Source: Pseudomonadota bacterium (GTDB lineage Bacteria; Pseudomonadota; Alphaproteobacteria; Sphingomonadales; Sphingomonadaceae). From it: a DNA stretch of 64,000 nucleotides. Positions 45,204-54,496 of the stretch are shown here, one piece after another. The stretch spans positions 62,001 through 126,000 of the forward strand of contig JAFAFE010000004.1 in assembly GCA_023423655.1 (NCBI GenBank), given 5' to 3'. The notes beneath the pieces were generated by a model, which saw only the letters and a list, made by a program, of their open reading frames with translations, ran no database searches and was not told the origin of the DNA. How positions within the stretch are numbered: the stretch's first letter is position 1; each line of letters begins with the position of its first letter. Both the position numbers and the translations under genes were made by a program.

Positions 45204-45390
45204 AGTCTTTCTCCTTCCGGTTGGTCCTCTGGAAAGCAAGAACCTTGAACAGACCTGAAAGGACGTTCGCGGCACCGGTTATGTGCGCTTTCCATGTGGA
45301 ATGGCGCGGCCCTTAACGGGCATGGCCTATAATTGCAAGATGTAATTGCCGTATAAAGCCGACGCTTTGCGGCTGGAACGGCGGGACTAC

Positions 45391-45424
45391 GGAGGCAAGC
45401 CAAATGCCTGACAGGCTTGCCTCC
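45391..45424. repeat. 11-bp perfect inverted repeat between the rpsB leader and the PPC gene
   Basis: GGAGGCAAGCC (45391-45401) and GGCTTGCCTCC (45414-45424) with a 12-base loop. It lies 26 bases past the stop of the upstream minus-strand gene and has no T-run. It could be a 3' stem or a control element in the rpsB promoter region. Confidence 0.6.
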
Positions 45425-45450
45425 GTCGGCCTAAAGGGCAGACCCTAAAC

Positions 45451-46251
45451 TTATTGCGCGATCCGCAGTGTATATTTGCCCTTGCCGCGATCGCCTGTGC
45501 TGGTCGCGCGGATGACATAATTGCCGGTCGTCTCGGGGGTGAACACGATCATCGCATTGACACCGCTGCCGCCATCATCGTCGGTTTCGAGCGGCTCGCC
45601 GGTGTTGCGCTCGCCCTGGAACAGCGCAAGAGCGGGGTCGAGATCGTCATTGTTGCGGTCGCGGTCCATGCCGATAATTGCAGGCTTGCCGCCTTCCAGC
45701 CGCACCAGATAATCATCGACGCGCTTATTCTGCACTTCGGGATCGCTCGCGGTCAGTTCGCCATGGAACATTCGCACGGTCATCGTGCCGGTGCTGGCGG
45801 GCGTGGCGCGGGTCGGCGCAGGCAGAGGCGGCAATTCGCGGATCCGCAGCGTATAACGGCCAAGGTCGCTATCGACCGCCTTTATGCGCAGCTTATATTG
45901 GCCGCTGCGGTCTGGCGTATATTCGATAGCCGCGCCATTGCCTTCGCCGCTATCATCATCCTGCGCCACCGCATTATCGTCATCGCGCATATCCGCGTCG
46001 GGCGCATAAAGTTCTAGCATCGGGTCGAAATCTTCAGAATCGGCGGTAATCACATAGCGTTGCCCGGCCTTGAGCGTCAGCGTGCGCGTGCCATAGGGGC
46101 GACCGTCGCGCGGGCTATCCGCCCCCAACGTTCCCTGGATCGGCGTTCCGGCCCCTTGCGCAAAAGCAGGGGCGCTTATGCCGCCTATGCCGCCTATACC
46201 GAGCGCCACCACCGGTGCCATGCCTGCCAATGCCGTTGCCAAACGCTTCAT
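45451..46251 (-). CDS. Secreted protein with two PPC-like domains
   Basis: 266 residues: signal peptide (MKRLATALAGMAPVV, cleavage near AFAQ), then two beta-sandwich repeats of the pre-peptidase C-terminal type. Each contains a run on the pattern DFDPMLELYAPD or DLDPALALFQGE, an Asp/Gly-rich DDDNAVAQDDDSG-like segment and an ending GRYTLRIRE or GKYTLRIAQ. PPC domains usually ride on secreted proteases, but no protease domain is present here. AGGAGGT stands before ATG 46251; the upstream frame to 46326 is rejected. Confidence 0.82.
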   Translation of the reverse strand: MKRLATALAGMAPVVALGIGGIGGISAPAFAQGAGTPIQGTLGADSPRDGRPYGTRTLTLKAGQRYVITADSEDFDPMLELYAPDADMRDDDNAVAQDDDSGEGNGAAIEYTPDRSGQYKLRIKAVDSDLGRYTLRIRELPPLPAPTRATPASTGTMTVRMFHGELTASDPEVQNKRVDDYLVRLEGGKPAIIGMDRDRNNDDLDPALALFQGERNTGEPLETDDDGGSGVNAMIVFTPETTGNYVIRATSTGDRGKGKYTLRIAQ

Positions 46252-46361
46252 GCTTGAACCTCCTATTATGTTGAACCCTGTATCCGCTGCGAGCCTTAAC
46301 CGGAACGAAGGTAAATGGAACCGCAAATTGCGGGAGATTTTTGATAAAAAATTGCGCTATC

Positions 46362-47453
46362 TCATAGGGCATTGTTGGCAAACAGACTATTTGCACAATC
46401 GACCACCGTTTCCGCAACGGGGCGCGGCCTATAGTCAAGCCGTTCCGCCGCACGGGCGCTGGAAAAAACCGGAAGACCGCTATGGCTGGCGACAAGCTGG
46501 CGCAATTCGGAATCAAAGCCCGAGGCAAGCTTTACAATCATGTCCGGATAGGCACCCGTCGGCACTTTACGCGCCTTGTCGCCCAGCCGCTCGCGCAAAT
46601 GCTGGGCAATTTCGGGCAAGCTCACCGCTTCGCCCGCAATGATGAAGCGTTGTCCGTCGGCTTGGGGGCTGAGCATCGCCGCAATATGCGCTTCGGCCAG
46701 ATCGCGCACATCGGCAACTTGCAAGCGTAATTCGGGGAGGACGCGTGGCTTTCCTTGTAATATCCGTTGGATAAGGCCTACAGCTTCCACCATATCGAGG
46801 TGGAGGACCGGCCCCAATATTGTGCCGGGGAGCAAGGTCACAAATTCCATCTTGCTGCCGCCGCGCCGAACCTCTTCGGCCATAAAGTCCCACGCCCCGC
46901 GCTCGGCATATAATTTGGACAGGCTATAATCATCCATCCCCGGCTTTTCGGGGTCGGTCCACACATGTTCGGTCGATATAGGCGCGCCGTCCGGCATCGC
47001 GGCCATGAGCGAGGAGGTCATGACGACGCGCTTGACGCGCGCATTCATGCTCGCGCGCAGCACGCGGATCGCCCCGCCAACAGCGTGGTTGATCAAGTCC
47101 GGTCCTTGATTTTCAATATCTTGCGCTTTGGGATAGGCAAGGTGCAGCACATGGGTGCATCCGCGGACCGCCGCATCCCAGCCGGCTTCGGAGGCTAGAT
47201 CCGCCTCGGCAAAGTCCAGCCGTTCTTGCCAGATTTGCTGCGCGCCGGGCACCTTGGCAAGGGCCGCGCGGACAAGCGCCTCGCCTTCACTGCGCCGCAC
47301 GCTTGCGCGCACCGCAAATCCACGTTCCAGCAAGAGCGCAATGCACCATCCTGCTACGAAACCGGTCCCGCCGGTGACCAACACGCGTCCGCCTTGTGAC
47401 GGATGTAGTTCAATCACCTTGCCCCGCGTCGCGCTTTCGCGCTCCTGTTCCAT
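46362..47453 (-). CDS. NAD-dependent epimerase/dehydratase, dihydroflavonol-reductase-like extended SDR
   Basis: 363 residues. Rossmann motif VLVTGGTGFVAGW at about residues 24-36, the active-site YSLSK with an upstream MTSSL and the downstream LPGTILGP motif. It resembles the dihydroflavonol 4-reductase-like bacterial branch, which reduces diverse carbonyl substrates with NADPH. The real substrate is unknown. A polar 20-residue N-terminal extension precedes the fold. Confidence 0.85.
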   Translation of the reverse strand: MEQERESATRGKVIELHPSQGGRVLVTGGTGFVAGWCIALLLERGFAVRASVRRSEGEALVRAALAKVPGAQQIWQERLDFAEADLASEAGWDAAVRGCTHVLHLAYPKAQDIENQGPDLINHAVGGAIRVLRASMNARVKRVVMTSSLMAAMPDGAPISTEHVWTDPEKPGMDDYSLSKLYAERGAWDFMAEEVRRGGSKMEFVTLLPGTILGPVLHLDMVEAVGLIQRILQGKPRVLPELRLQVADVRDLAEAHIAAMLSPQADGQRFIIAGEAVSLPEIAQHLRERLGDKARKVPTGAYPDMIVKLASGFDSELRQLVASHSGLPVFSSARAAERLDYRPRPVAETVVDCANSLFANNAL

Positions 47454-47707
47454 ACCGTCTCCAGACCCACCTTATGACGTCCGTGATAGATTTTATGGCG
47501 CGCAAGGCAAGCGTTAGATGATTGTAAAATTGTGAAAAAAGTCACATTTTTCAGTTGCATCGCCTGTTTTGCCTAGCGGGTTTAACAGCCTTGAAATTTG
47601 AAAAACGGGCATAAAAGCGGATTAACCGAAGTTAGATTATGCAACCCTCTGCCCATCCCATCTGTTCTCTTTTTTGCAGGATATAACCCTCCTGCCGGTG
47701 AGAAGAG

Positions 47708-48655
47708 ATGGCACAGCAGAAAAACAAAGGCCGATTGGCCAAAGGACGAGAGGGCAAAGTCGGCGAAACCCCTGCCGAGAAAAAAGGCAAGGCCAAGGCT
47801 GCGCAAAAGTTGAAGCAAAAGGGAAGCCGGAAAGCCCCTGACCGCGGGCAGGAGGAATCGCTTGCCCGCGCGCCGGATTACACTCCCGTCTATCGCGGCT
47901 CCGATCGGCTCAAGGGTCGCGCGGCGATCATCACCGGCGGGGATAGCGGGATTGGCCGCGCGGTCGCCCTCCTGTTCGCACGCGAAGGGGCGATGGTAGC
48001 CATCACCTATCGCGACGATGATGTCGACGCCAAGGAAACGCTTCGCCTCATCGAAGCAGAGGGCGCACGCGGGCTTATCATCAAGGCCAATGTGTCCGAT
48101 CCCGCCGCCTGCAAACGCACGGTCGCCCGGACGGTCAAAAGCTTTGGTCGCCTTGATATTCTGGTCAATAATGCGGGCGTCCAATGTCCGGCAGAAGATA
48201 TTCGCGACATCAGCAAGCGCCAGCTTGAAGATACATTTTCCGTCAATATTTTCGGAATATTCTATATGGTTCAGGCGTCGCTCGACCATTTGAAGCGTGG
48301 CGCGGCGATCATCAATTGCACCAGCGTCACCATGTATGAAGGCTCGCCCAAATTGCTGGATTATAGCGCGACCAAGGGCGCGATTACCGCCTTCACCCGG
48401 TCGTTGAGCGAAAATCTGGTTGCGCACGGTATCCGCGTTAATGCAGTTGCGCCGGGGCCGATCTGGACGCCGCTCAATCCGCTGGGCGGAGCCGATGCCG
48501 ACAAGGTCCGCCATTTTGGCGAGACGACGCCGATGCAGCGCCCCGGTGAACCCAATGAAGTCGCCCCCGCCTTCCTGTTCCTCGCTTGCGCTGATTCGAG
48601 TTATATGAGCGGGCAGGTATTGCATCCCAATGGCGGCACGATTGTGAACGGGTGA
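47708..48655 (+). CDS. SDR family oxidoreductase, YhdF/YghA-like, with lysine-rich N-terminus
   Basis: 315 residues. The first 45 are Lys/Gly/Ala-rich and disordered. The classical SDR follows: AAIITGGDSGIGRAVALLF, ILVNNAGVQ, catalytic Ser in NCTSVT and YSATK with Tyr and Lys, then VNAVAPGPIWTPL. Relatives are general-stress aldehyde or alcohol dehydrogenases. GGTGAGAAGAG precedes the ATG. The 254 bases upstream show no GGAAC..CGTT promoter. Confidence 0.9.
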   Translation: MAQQKNKGRLAKGREGKVGETPAEKKGKAKAAQKLKQKGSRKAPDRGQEESLARAPDYTPVYRGSDRLKGRAAIITGGDSGIGRAVALLFAREGAMVAITYRDDDVDAKETLRLIEAEGARGLIIKANVSDPAACKRTVARTVKSFGRLDILVNNAGVQCPAEDIRDISKRQLEDTFSVNIFGIFYMVQASLDHLKRGAAIINCTSVTMYEGSPKLLDYSATKGAITAFTRSLSENLVAHGIRVNAVAPGPIWTPLNPLGGADADKVRHFGETTPMQRPGEPNEVAPAFLFLACADSSYMSGQVLHPNGGTIVNG

Positions 48656-48782
48656 GGCGGTTAGCTCCTGCCCCTTGAACGCCATCAAAATGGCCGCTTT
48701 CCACGGCGTTACGCACATGAGAACAAAAAGTGAATATTTGCGCTTGACGCGTCGAATGAATAATGGAACATATAGCGAACAT

Positions 48783-48808
48783 GGAACCGGAAACGCCGGA
48801 ACATCGTT
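48783..48808 (+). promoter_or_regulatory. EcfG-type general stress promoter
   Basis: GGAAC (48783-48787), 17 bases, then CGTT (48805-48808) matches the alphaproteobacterial EcfG consensus GGAAC-N16/17-CGTT. It lies 62 bases before the small membrane protein gene. Confidence 0.7.
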
Positions 48809-48870
48809 ATCCCTGCCATAAAGGCGGGAGGAACGGATTGACCGGATAAAGGCTTGATAAGGATTTGGTT

Positions 48871-49113
48871 ATGGTCGCGTTCATTGCTTCGATGCTGTTC
48901 ACCGTCGCGTTTCTTGGCTCCCTCGCCGTCATCGGCCTGATGCTCTATGGCAAGCGCGACACAATCCTGTTGGCGCTGATGGGCGAACATATCCCCGCTG
49001 GCAGCAAAGGCGCGCCAATCCACGTTCACGCACCCCGCCACGCGCCACGCACGCAACGCCGCTTGGCCCCAGCCCCCTCCCCCGCCCAAATCCGCCGCGC
49101 CGCCGTGGCGTGA
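48871..49113 (+). CDS. Small membrane protein under a predicted stress promoter
   Basis: 80 residues. A transmembrane helix covers about residues 2-27 (MVAFIASMLFTVAFLGSLAV in part), followed by a basic Pro/Ala/His-rich tail (HVHAPRHAPRTQRR). AAGGA lies at a good distance from ATG 48871; a TTG at 48865 is an alternative. Family not recognised. The promoter suggests a role in the general stress response. Confidence 0.65.
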   Translation: MVAFIASMLFTVAFLGSLAVIGLMLYGKRDTILLALMGEHIPAGSKGAPIHVHAPRHAPRTQRRLAPAPSPAQIRRAAVA

Positions 49114-49545
49114 GAGGTTTGCGCGGGAAATCGTATTGCGGTGACTGCTTCATACAAATTCAGATTTCCGCAGGTTAGATGTAAGATCACGACAGAGCGT
49201 GCCGGATAATAGCTAGAAATAGGGGAGCATAAATAACGCGCGGGTTATTACACCACCATTGTGACGGAAGGGGCCAATCCTCAAAATCCGCTCTGCCTCC
49301 CGAAAATCCTCCCCTGAAAAGGGCGGGATGGCATTTACGCAGCAAATGACGGAGGGGTGACACCCTATCGGGAGCAGATGCTCTATCACATCATTCAGCA
49401 GCGACCTCGCAATCAACGCCTCTCATTGGCGGACCACCTCATTGATGGAATATCGCACTTTCGGGGCAGCTTTTACCGTGCAGCCTCTACCCAACGACAC
49501 TACAGCCTATGCGTTAGCATCACCACGATACGCTATTCGTCCACC
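49114..49545. other. 432-base gene-free region
   Basis: No open frame here looks like a real gene: candidates on both strands lack ribosome sites and family features. The region holds the repeat at 49306-49360. The rest is unexplained. Confidence 0.6.
49306..49360. repeat. Short palindromic element related to the one at 29751
   Basis: It shares ATCCTCCCC at its left end (49306-49314), a GATGGC segment and TGACGGAGGGGT at its right end (49348-49359) with the left part of the 29751-29910 element. In between is a small hairpin, ATTTACGCAGCAAAT. Confidence 0.6.
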
Positions 49546-50346
49546 CTACCCCGCCACGCGGTTGCGTTTCACTTTGGCATAGCTTGCAATGCTGAACGGG
49601 ATGGCGACGAGATAGAGGATGCACACCACCGACAATGTAGGCCAAGGCGCGGTGATGAGCGCGACGCCGAGCAAGCCGATTGCCGCAATCGCTTCCAACC
49701 GTACCGAACGGCGCAAACGCACCGAGGCCCAGCTAAAGGTCGCGATATTCGAGATCATCAGGAAAGCGACCAGCAGCATCCACGGCATGACCACATACCA
49801 AGTGCGGAACCAGTCATTGTCAGTCACAAACCATAAGAACATCGGCAGCAACGCGAGTCCCGCACCCGCAGGGGCCGGAACGCCGGTGTTGAACCCTGCC
49901 GATTTGTGTGGCTGATCGCTTATATCAATGCGCGCATTGAACCGCGCCAACCGCAAGGCACAGCAAACCGCTAGTGCAATCGAGGCCACCCAGCCGAATT
50001 TGGGCGCGCTACTCAGCGACCACAGGAAAATGGTAAGCGCAGGCGCGACGCCGAACGCAGTCACATCGGAGAGGCTATCCAGTTCCGCGCCGAAACGGGT
50101 GCTGCCCTTGAGCGCACGGGCGACCCGCCCGTCCAGACCGTCCAAAATCCCTGCAAAAATAATGCAAAGCAGCGCATTTTCCCACAAGCCGCCAATCGCA
50201 AAACGCACACCGGTAAGCCCCATGCACAGCGCCAGCGCGGTAATCGCATTGGCCGGCACCGCGCGCAGCGGGATATTGCCGATATGCGCGCCCTTGGCTT
50301 GCAGCCGTTCAGGCGCGTCGGGGTCGGGCTGTTGCTCTGCTTCCAT
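49546..50346 (-). CDS. pssA: CDP-diacylglycerol-serine O-phosphatidyltransferase
   Basis: 266 residues, membrane protein with about seven helices. The CDP-alcohol transferase motif is complete: DGLDGRVARALKGSTRFGAE continuing to LDSLSD, matching D-x2-DG-x2-AR-x8-G-x3-D-x3-D. It makes phosphatidylserine, the substrate of the preceding psd product. Same strand as psd with an 86-base gap. Confidence 0.96.
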   Translation of the reverse strand: MEAEQQPDPDAPERLQAKGAHIGNIPLRAVPANAITALALCMGLTGVRFAIGGLWENALLCIIFAGILDGLDGRVARALKGSTRFGAELDSLSDVTAFGVAPALTIFLWSLSSAPKFGWVASIALAVCCALRLARFNARIDISDQPHKSAGFNTGVPAPAGAGLALLPMFLWFVTDNDWFRTWYVVMPWMLLVAFLMISNIATFSWASVRLRRSVRLEAIAAIGLLGVALITAPWPTLSVVCILYLVAIPFSIASYAKVKRNRVAG

Positions 50347-50432
50347 CGTCTTTGTGTCGGCCCTCTCTTATGGCGATCTTATAGCGGGTTTTGACGAGCT
50401 TGCCGAAACCGTGGCACCCTTCATGCCGCAAA

Positions 50433-51170
50433 TTAGTGCGGAATGCCAATCAGTTCCGACACATTGCCAATATCGGCGATGATGGTTTCGCCCGCAATCG
50501 TGCGCTGCCCCTGCGTCACGCGCGGTTCGGTGCCTTCGGGAAGGTAAACGTCGACGCGGCTGCCAAAGCGGATAAGCCCGACGCGCTCGCCCGATGCGAC
50601 CATATCGCCGGGCTTCACAAAGGTGACAATGCGTCGCGCGACCAGACCTGCAATCTGGGTGAAGCCGATTTTGACGCCATCGGCGCGCTCGACCAGAAAA
50701 TGCTGGCGCTCATTATCTTCGCTCGCCTTATCAAGATCGGCGTTCAGGAATTTGCCCGGAATATAGATGACCTGCCGCACCGTGCCCGCCATCGGCGAAC
50801 GGTTGATGTGGACATCAAATACACTCATGAAAATCGACACGCGCGTCATCGGCGCATCGCCCAGCCCCTGCGGTCCCGACATTTCGGGCGGCGGCGGCAC
50901 TTTCTGGATGAGCGTGATCAGGCCGTCTGCGGGCGCAATCACGAAATTTTCGCCCTGCGGCGTGACCCGCACCGGATCGCGGAAAAAAGCCAGCACCCAA
51001 AGCGTGATGCCCGCCATCGGCCAAGCAAGGGTTTCCCACGCCATGAAGGCGAAAAAGGCGGTGATAGCGGCGGCGATAAGCGCAAATTTGCGCCCTTCCG
51101 GATGCACGTCGGGCCGTTCCCATTTAATGCCGGGACCGGCGCGATTATCATATTTTTGCGGTAAAGACAT
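50433..51170 (-). CDS. psd: Phosphatidylserine decarboxylase, short form
   Basis: 245 residues. FFRDPVRVTPQGENFVIAPADG, SIFMSVFDVHINRSP and the self-cleavage site RFGSRVDVYLP, where the Ser of GS becomes the pyruvoyl group. It makes phosphatidylethanolamine. The short length and GS site match the archaeal-type/short bacterial Psd. ATG 51170 is chosen over an upstream frame to 51245. Confidence 0.95.
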   Translation of the reverse strand: MSLPQKYDNRAGPGIKWERPDVHPEGRKFALIAAAITAFFAFMAWETLAWPMAGITLWVLAFFRDPVRVTPQGENFVIAPADGLITLIQKVPPPPEMSGPQGLGDAPMTRVSIFMSVFDVHINRSPMAGTVRQVIYIPGKFLNADLDKASEDNERQHFLVERADGVKIGFTQIAGLVARRIVTFVKPGDMVASGERVGLIRFGSRVDVYLPEGTEPRVTQGQRTIAGETIIADIGNVSELIGIPH

Positions 51171-51394
51171 GGGTTCATTCCCTAAGCAGTGTTGCGCTCC
51201 GTTACAACAGTCCAAATGCACTCGACTGCCAAAAACGCTATGCAAAGCGTTTCACAACCAATAAAATACACCTTAATCGTCCGGCCAGACGCTTGAACAT
51301 CCCAGACGCTTGAATATCGACGCCGCTTTGCTTAAGGCGCTCCCATTCATTCATGGCCCCGAGTGGCTCTCCCCGGCAAAGAGGCAAATCTTCT

Positions 51395-52615
51395 ATGAGC
51401 AAGATCAAGGTAAAGAACCCGGTCGTCGAAATGGACGGCGATGAAATGACCCGGATCATCTGGCAATGGATCCGCGAAAAGCTGATCCTGCCTTATCTTG
51501 ATATTGACCTTAAATATTATGATCTGGGTGTCGAAAAGCGCGACGAAACCGAAGACAAGATTACGGTCGAAGCCGCCAAGGCCGTCCAGCAATATGGTGT
51601 CGGCGTCAAATGCGCGACCATCACCCCCGACGAGGCGCGCGTCGAAGAATTTAACCTCAAATCGATGTGGAAGTCGCCCAACGGCACGATCCGTAACATT
51701 TTGGGCGGCGTCGTGTTCCGCGAGCCGATCGTCATCAAGAACGTCCCCCGCCTCATTCCGGGCTGGACAGACCCCATCGTAGTTGGCCGTCACGCTTTTG
51801 GCGACCAGTATAAGGCGACCGATTTCCGCGTCCCCGGCCCCGGCAAGCTCACCATCAAATGGGCGGGCGAAAATGGCGAAGTGATCGAGCATGAAGTCTA
51901 TGACTTTCCCGATTCCGGCGTCGCCATGGGCATGTATAACCTCGATGAATCGATCCGCGATTTTGCCCGTGCGTCGCTGAACTTCGGCTTGCAGCGCAAA
52001 TGGCCGGTCTATCTGTCGACCAAGAATACGATTTTGAAAGCCTATGACGGCCGCTTCAAGGATATTTTCCAGGAAGTTTTCGACAAGGAATTCAAATCCC
52101 AATTCGACGAAGCTGGCATTGAATATCAGCATCGCCTGATTGACGACATGGTGGCCTCGGCCCTCAAATGGTCGGGCAAGTTCGTGTGGGCTTGTAAGAA
52201 TTATGACGGCGATGTGCAGTCGGATCAGGTCGCCCAAGGCTTTGGTTCGCTTGGCCTCATGACCTCGATCCTGATGACGCCGGACGGCAAGACGGTCGAA
52301 GCCGAAGCCGCACACGGCACCGTCACCCGCCACTATCGCCAACATCAGGAAGGCAAGGCCACCTCGACCAACCCGATTGCGTCGATCTTTGCCTGGACCG
52401 GCGGTCTTAAATATCGCGGCGAATTTGACGGCACGCCGGACGTCACCCGTTTTGCCGAAACGCTGGAACGCGTGTGTATCGAAACGGTTGAAAATGGCCA
52501 GATGACCAAAGATCTCGCAATCCTCATCGGCCCCGACCAGCCGTGGATGACCACCGAGCAATTCTTTGAAGCCATCCGCGTCAATCTGGAAAAGGCGATG
52601 GCGGACTGGAAATAA
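51395..52615 (+). CDS. icd: NADP-dependent isocitrate dehydrogenase (eukaryote-like type)
   Basis: 406 residues. NPVVEMDGDEMTRIIWQ, SPNGTIRNILGGVVFREPI, VVGRHAFGDQYKATDF, YDGDVQSDQVAQGFGSLGLM and EAAHGTVTRHYRQHQ identify the homodimeric eukaryote-like NADP-IDH common in alphaproteobacteria. It is a TCA-cycle enzyme and NADPH source. ATG 51395 (MSKIKVKNP) is preferred to ATG 51353, with GAGG upstream. Confidence 0.97.
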   Translation: MSKIKVKNPVVEMDGDEMTRIIWQWIREKLILPYLDIDLKYYDLGVEKRDETEDKITVEAAKAVQQYGVGVKCATITPDEARVEEFNLKSMWKSPNGTIRNILGGVVFREPIVIKNVPRLIPGWTDPIVVGRHAFGDQYKATDFRVPGPGKLTIKWAGENGEVIEHEVYDFPDSGVAMGMYNLDESIRDFARASLNFGLQRKWPVYLSTKNTILKAYDGRFKDIFQEVFDKEFKSQFDEAGIEYQHRLIDDMVASALKWSGKFVWACKNYDGDVQSDQVAQGFGSLGLMTSILMTPDGKTVEAEAAHGTVTRHYRQHQEGKATSTNPIASIFAWTGGLKYRGEFDGTPDVTRFAETLERVCIETVENGQMTKDLAILIGPDQPWMTTEQFFEAIRVNLEKAMADWK

Positions 52616-52645
52616 TCCGCACGCTATGCGTTAACAGACACCAAG

Positions 52646-52681
52646 GGGGTGGCGATCACACATCGCCGCCCCTTTTCTTTT
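52646..52681 (+). terminator. Rho-independent terminator of icd
   Basis: An 11-bp stem GGGGTGGCGAT/ATCGCCGCCCC (52646-52656 and 52662-52672) with a five-base loop, followed by TTTTCTTTT. Confidence 0.92.
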
Positions 52682-52715
52682 GCCTATCCATCGGCCCATC
52701 AAGCAGGGAGCCAGC

Positions 52716-54332
52716 ATGACCACCACCCGTTCCGCCCGCCTTGAAGTGCGGCAGGCCAAACATAGCGATGTGCCGGGCATCGCCGCGCTTATCCGCCGCG
52801 TTTATGAAGAGTTGCCGCCTTATACTTATGGCGAAATCCGCGCGCAGATGAACAATTATCCCGAAGGTGAATTTGTCGCGGTGCTAGACGATAAGGTGGT
52901 CGGCTATTGCGCCTCGATGCGGATTTCGGGCGCGATTGCGCTGAAACCGCATGATTGGGATGAGATTACAGGCAATGGATTCGGCTCGCGCCACGATCCC
53001 ACCGGCGACTGGCTTTATGGCTATGAGATGTGCGTTGACCCCAAGGTGCGCGGCACCCGCATCGGACGCAGGCTTTATGAAGAGCGGCGCGCGCTTGCCG
53101 AACGGCTGGAACTATCCGGCATCGTCTTTGGTGGCCGGATGCCGGGCCTGTCGCGCGTGTGGAAGAAAATGGGCGAAGATCCGGAAGAATATCTCGCGCA
53201 AATTGTTGCGGGCAAAATACATGATCCGGTGATCCGCTTCCAGCTTGCCAACGGGTTTGAACCGATCGGCGTCCTCGCCAATTATCTCCCCGAAGATAAA
53301 CGCTCGAAAGGCTTTGCCGCGCATATGGTGTGGCACAACCCTTATGTCGAACGCGACAAGCCGGTGAAGCATCGCCTGCCGCGCGGGGTGGAAGCCGTGC
53401 GTTTGGCGACGTGCCAATTGCAGGCACGCGCGGTCAAAGACTTTGACGAATTTTTGAAGAATATCGAATATTTCGTTGATGTTGCTGCAGATTATGAAGC
53501 TGACTTCATCGTTTTCCCCGAACTTTTCACCCTCTCGTTGCTCTCGTTCGAAGATCGCGAGTTGAGTCCACAGGAGGCTATCGAGGCGCTCACCAAATAT
53601 ACGCCCAAGCTTAAAAAAGCCTTCGCGGCGATGGCGCTTAAATATAATATCAACATTATCGGCGGCTCGCACCCGACCCGCGCGGACGATCATGACATTC
53701 AAAATGTCGCTTATGTATTCCTGCGCGACGGGTCGGTGCATGAGCAGGAAAAAATCCACCCTACGCCCAATGAACGCTATTGGTGGAACATCAAGGGCGG
53801 CGATAAAATCGAAGCGATCCCGACCGATTGCGGGCCGATTGGCGTGCTGATTTGCTATGATAGCGAATTTCCGGAACTGGCGCGCCGCTTGGCCGATGAA
53901 GGCGCGCGCATCATCTTCACGCCTTTCTGCACCGATAGCCGTCAGGGCTATTTGCGGGTGCGCTATTGTTCGCAAGCGCGCGCGATTGAAAATCAATGTT
54001 TTGTCGTGCTGTCCGGCAATGTCGGCAACCTTCCCAATGTCGGCAATATGGACATCCAATATGCGCAAAGCTGCATCCTGACGCCGTGCGACTTCCCGTT
54101 CGCGCGCGATGGTATTGCGGCGGAAGCCACGGAAAATGTTGAAACCTTGACGATCAGCGACGTGAACTTAGCCGACCTTAACTGGGCGCGCGCCGAAGGA
54201 ACGGTGCGCAACCTCGCCGACCGCCGCTTTGACCTTTACCATATCGAATGGGACCGCGCGCAGGGCAAAGGCCATGGCCGCAGCAAACCGAGGGCGGAAC
54301 CGATCGGCACGAATAAGCCGGGTGGTGGGTGA
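52716..54332 (+). CDS. Bifunctional GNAT acetyltransferase / carbon-nitrogen hydrolase
   Basis: 538 residues. Residues about 8-215 are a GNAT domain (acetyl-CoA loop region VDPKVRGTRIGRRLYEERR). Residues about 224-515 are a nitrilase-superfamily hydrolase with the catalytic triad Glu269 (FPELF), Lys346 (EQEKIHPTPNE) and Cys380 (LICYDSEFPE). This two-domain arrangement is a known family of uncertain substrate. ATG 52716 has GGGAG upstream. It stands alone after the icd terminator. Confidence 0.93.
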   Translation: MTTTRSARLEVRQAKHSDVPGIAALIRRVYEELPPYTYGEIRAQMNNYPEGEFVAVLDDKVVGYCASMRISGAIALKPHDWDEITGNGFGSRHDPTGDWLYGYEMCVDPKVRGTRIGRRLYEERRALAERLELSGIVFGGRMPGLSRVWKKMGEDPEEYLAQIVAGKIHDPVIRFQLANGFEPIGVLANYLPEDKRSKGFAAHMVWHNPYVERDKPVKHRLPRGVEAVRLATCQLQARAVKDFDEFLKNIEYFVDVAADYEADFIVFPELFTLSLLSFEDRELSPQEAIEALTKYTPKLKKAFAAMALKYNINIIGGSHPTRADDHDIQNVAYVFLRDGSVHEQEKIHPTPNERYWWNIKGGDKIEAIPTDCGPIGVLICYDSEFPELARRLADEGARIIFTPFCTDSRQGYLRVRYCSQARAIENQCFVVLSGNVGNLPNVGNMDIQYAQSCILTPCDFPFARDGIAAEATENVETLTISDVNLADLNWARAEGTVRNLADRRFDLYHIEWDRAQGKGHGRSKPRAEPIGTNKPGGG

Positions 54333-54340
54333 CGGGCTGC

Positions 54341-54495
54341 CCTCCCCTCCCGCTTGCGGGAGGCGTCGGGAGTGGGAGAGTCCGTTAATCCAGTAGCTTC
54401 GGCGTGAACCATAGCCCACCCCGACTACGACTAAGAATTTTCACTACGTTCAAATTCCTAAGTCTGCGTTGCCCCTCCCGCAAGCGGGAGGGGGC
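54341..54495. repeat. Inverted-repeat element carrying the second 46-bp core
   Basis: The arms CCTCCCGCTTGCGGGAGG (54346-54363) and CCTCCCGCAAGCGGGAGG (54474-54491) are each palindromic and inverse to one another. The core 54424-54469 differs from 33673-33718 at two positions only. Confidence 0.85.
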
Positions 54496-54496
54496 T

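Noticed and set aside
47460..47707. EcfG promoter searched for upstream of the stress-type SDR gene
   Set aside because: No GGAAC-N16/17-CGTT was found in the gap, so control by EcfG is not claimed.
47582..48718. 378-codon minus-strand open frame opposite the SDR gene
   Set aside because: The plus-strand SDR has the full Rossmann and YxxxK motifs. The minus frame shows composition-driven residues only.
49357..49836. 159-codon plus-strand open frame reaching into pssA
   Set aside because: It lacks a ribosome site and family features, and its second half is antisense to pssA.
51347..52561. 404-codon minus-strand open frame opposite icd
   Set aside because: The plus frame is an unmistakable isocitrate dehydrogenase.
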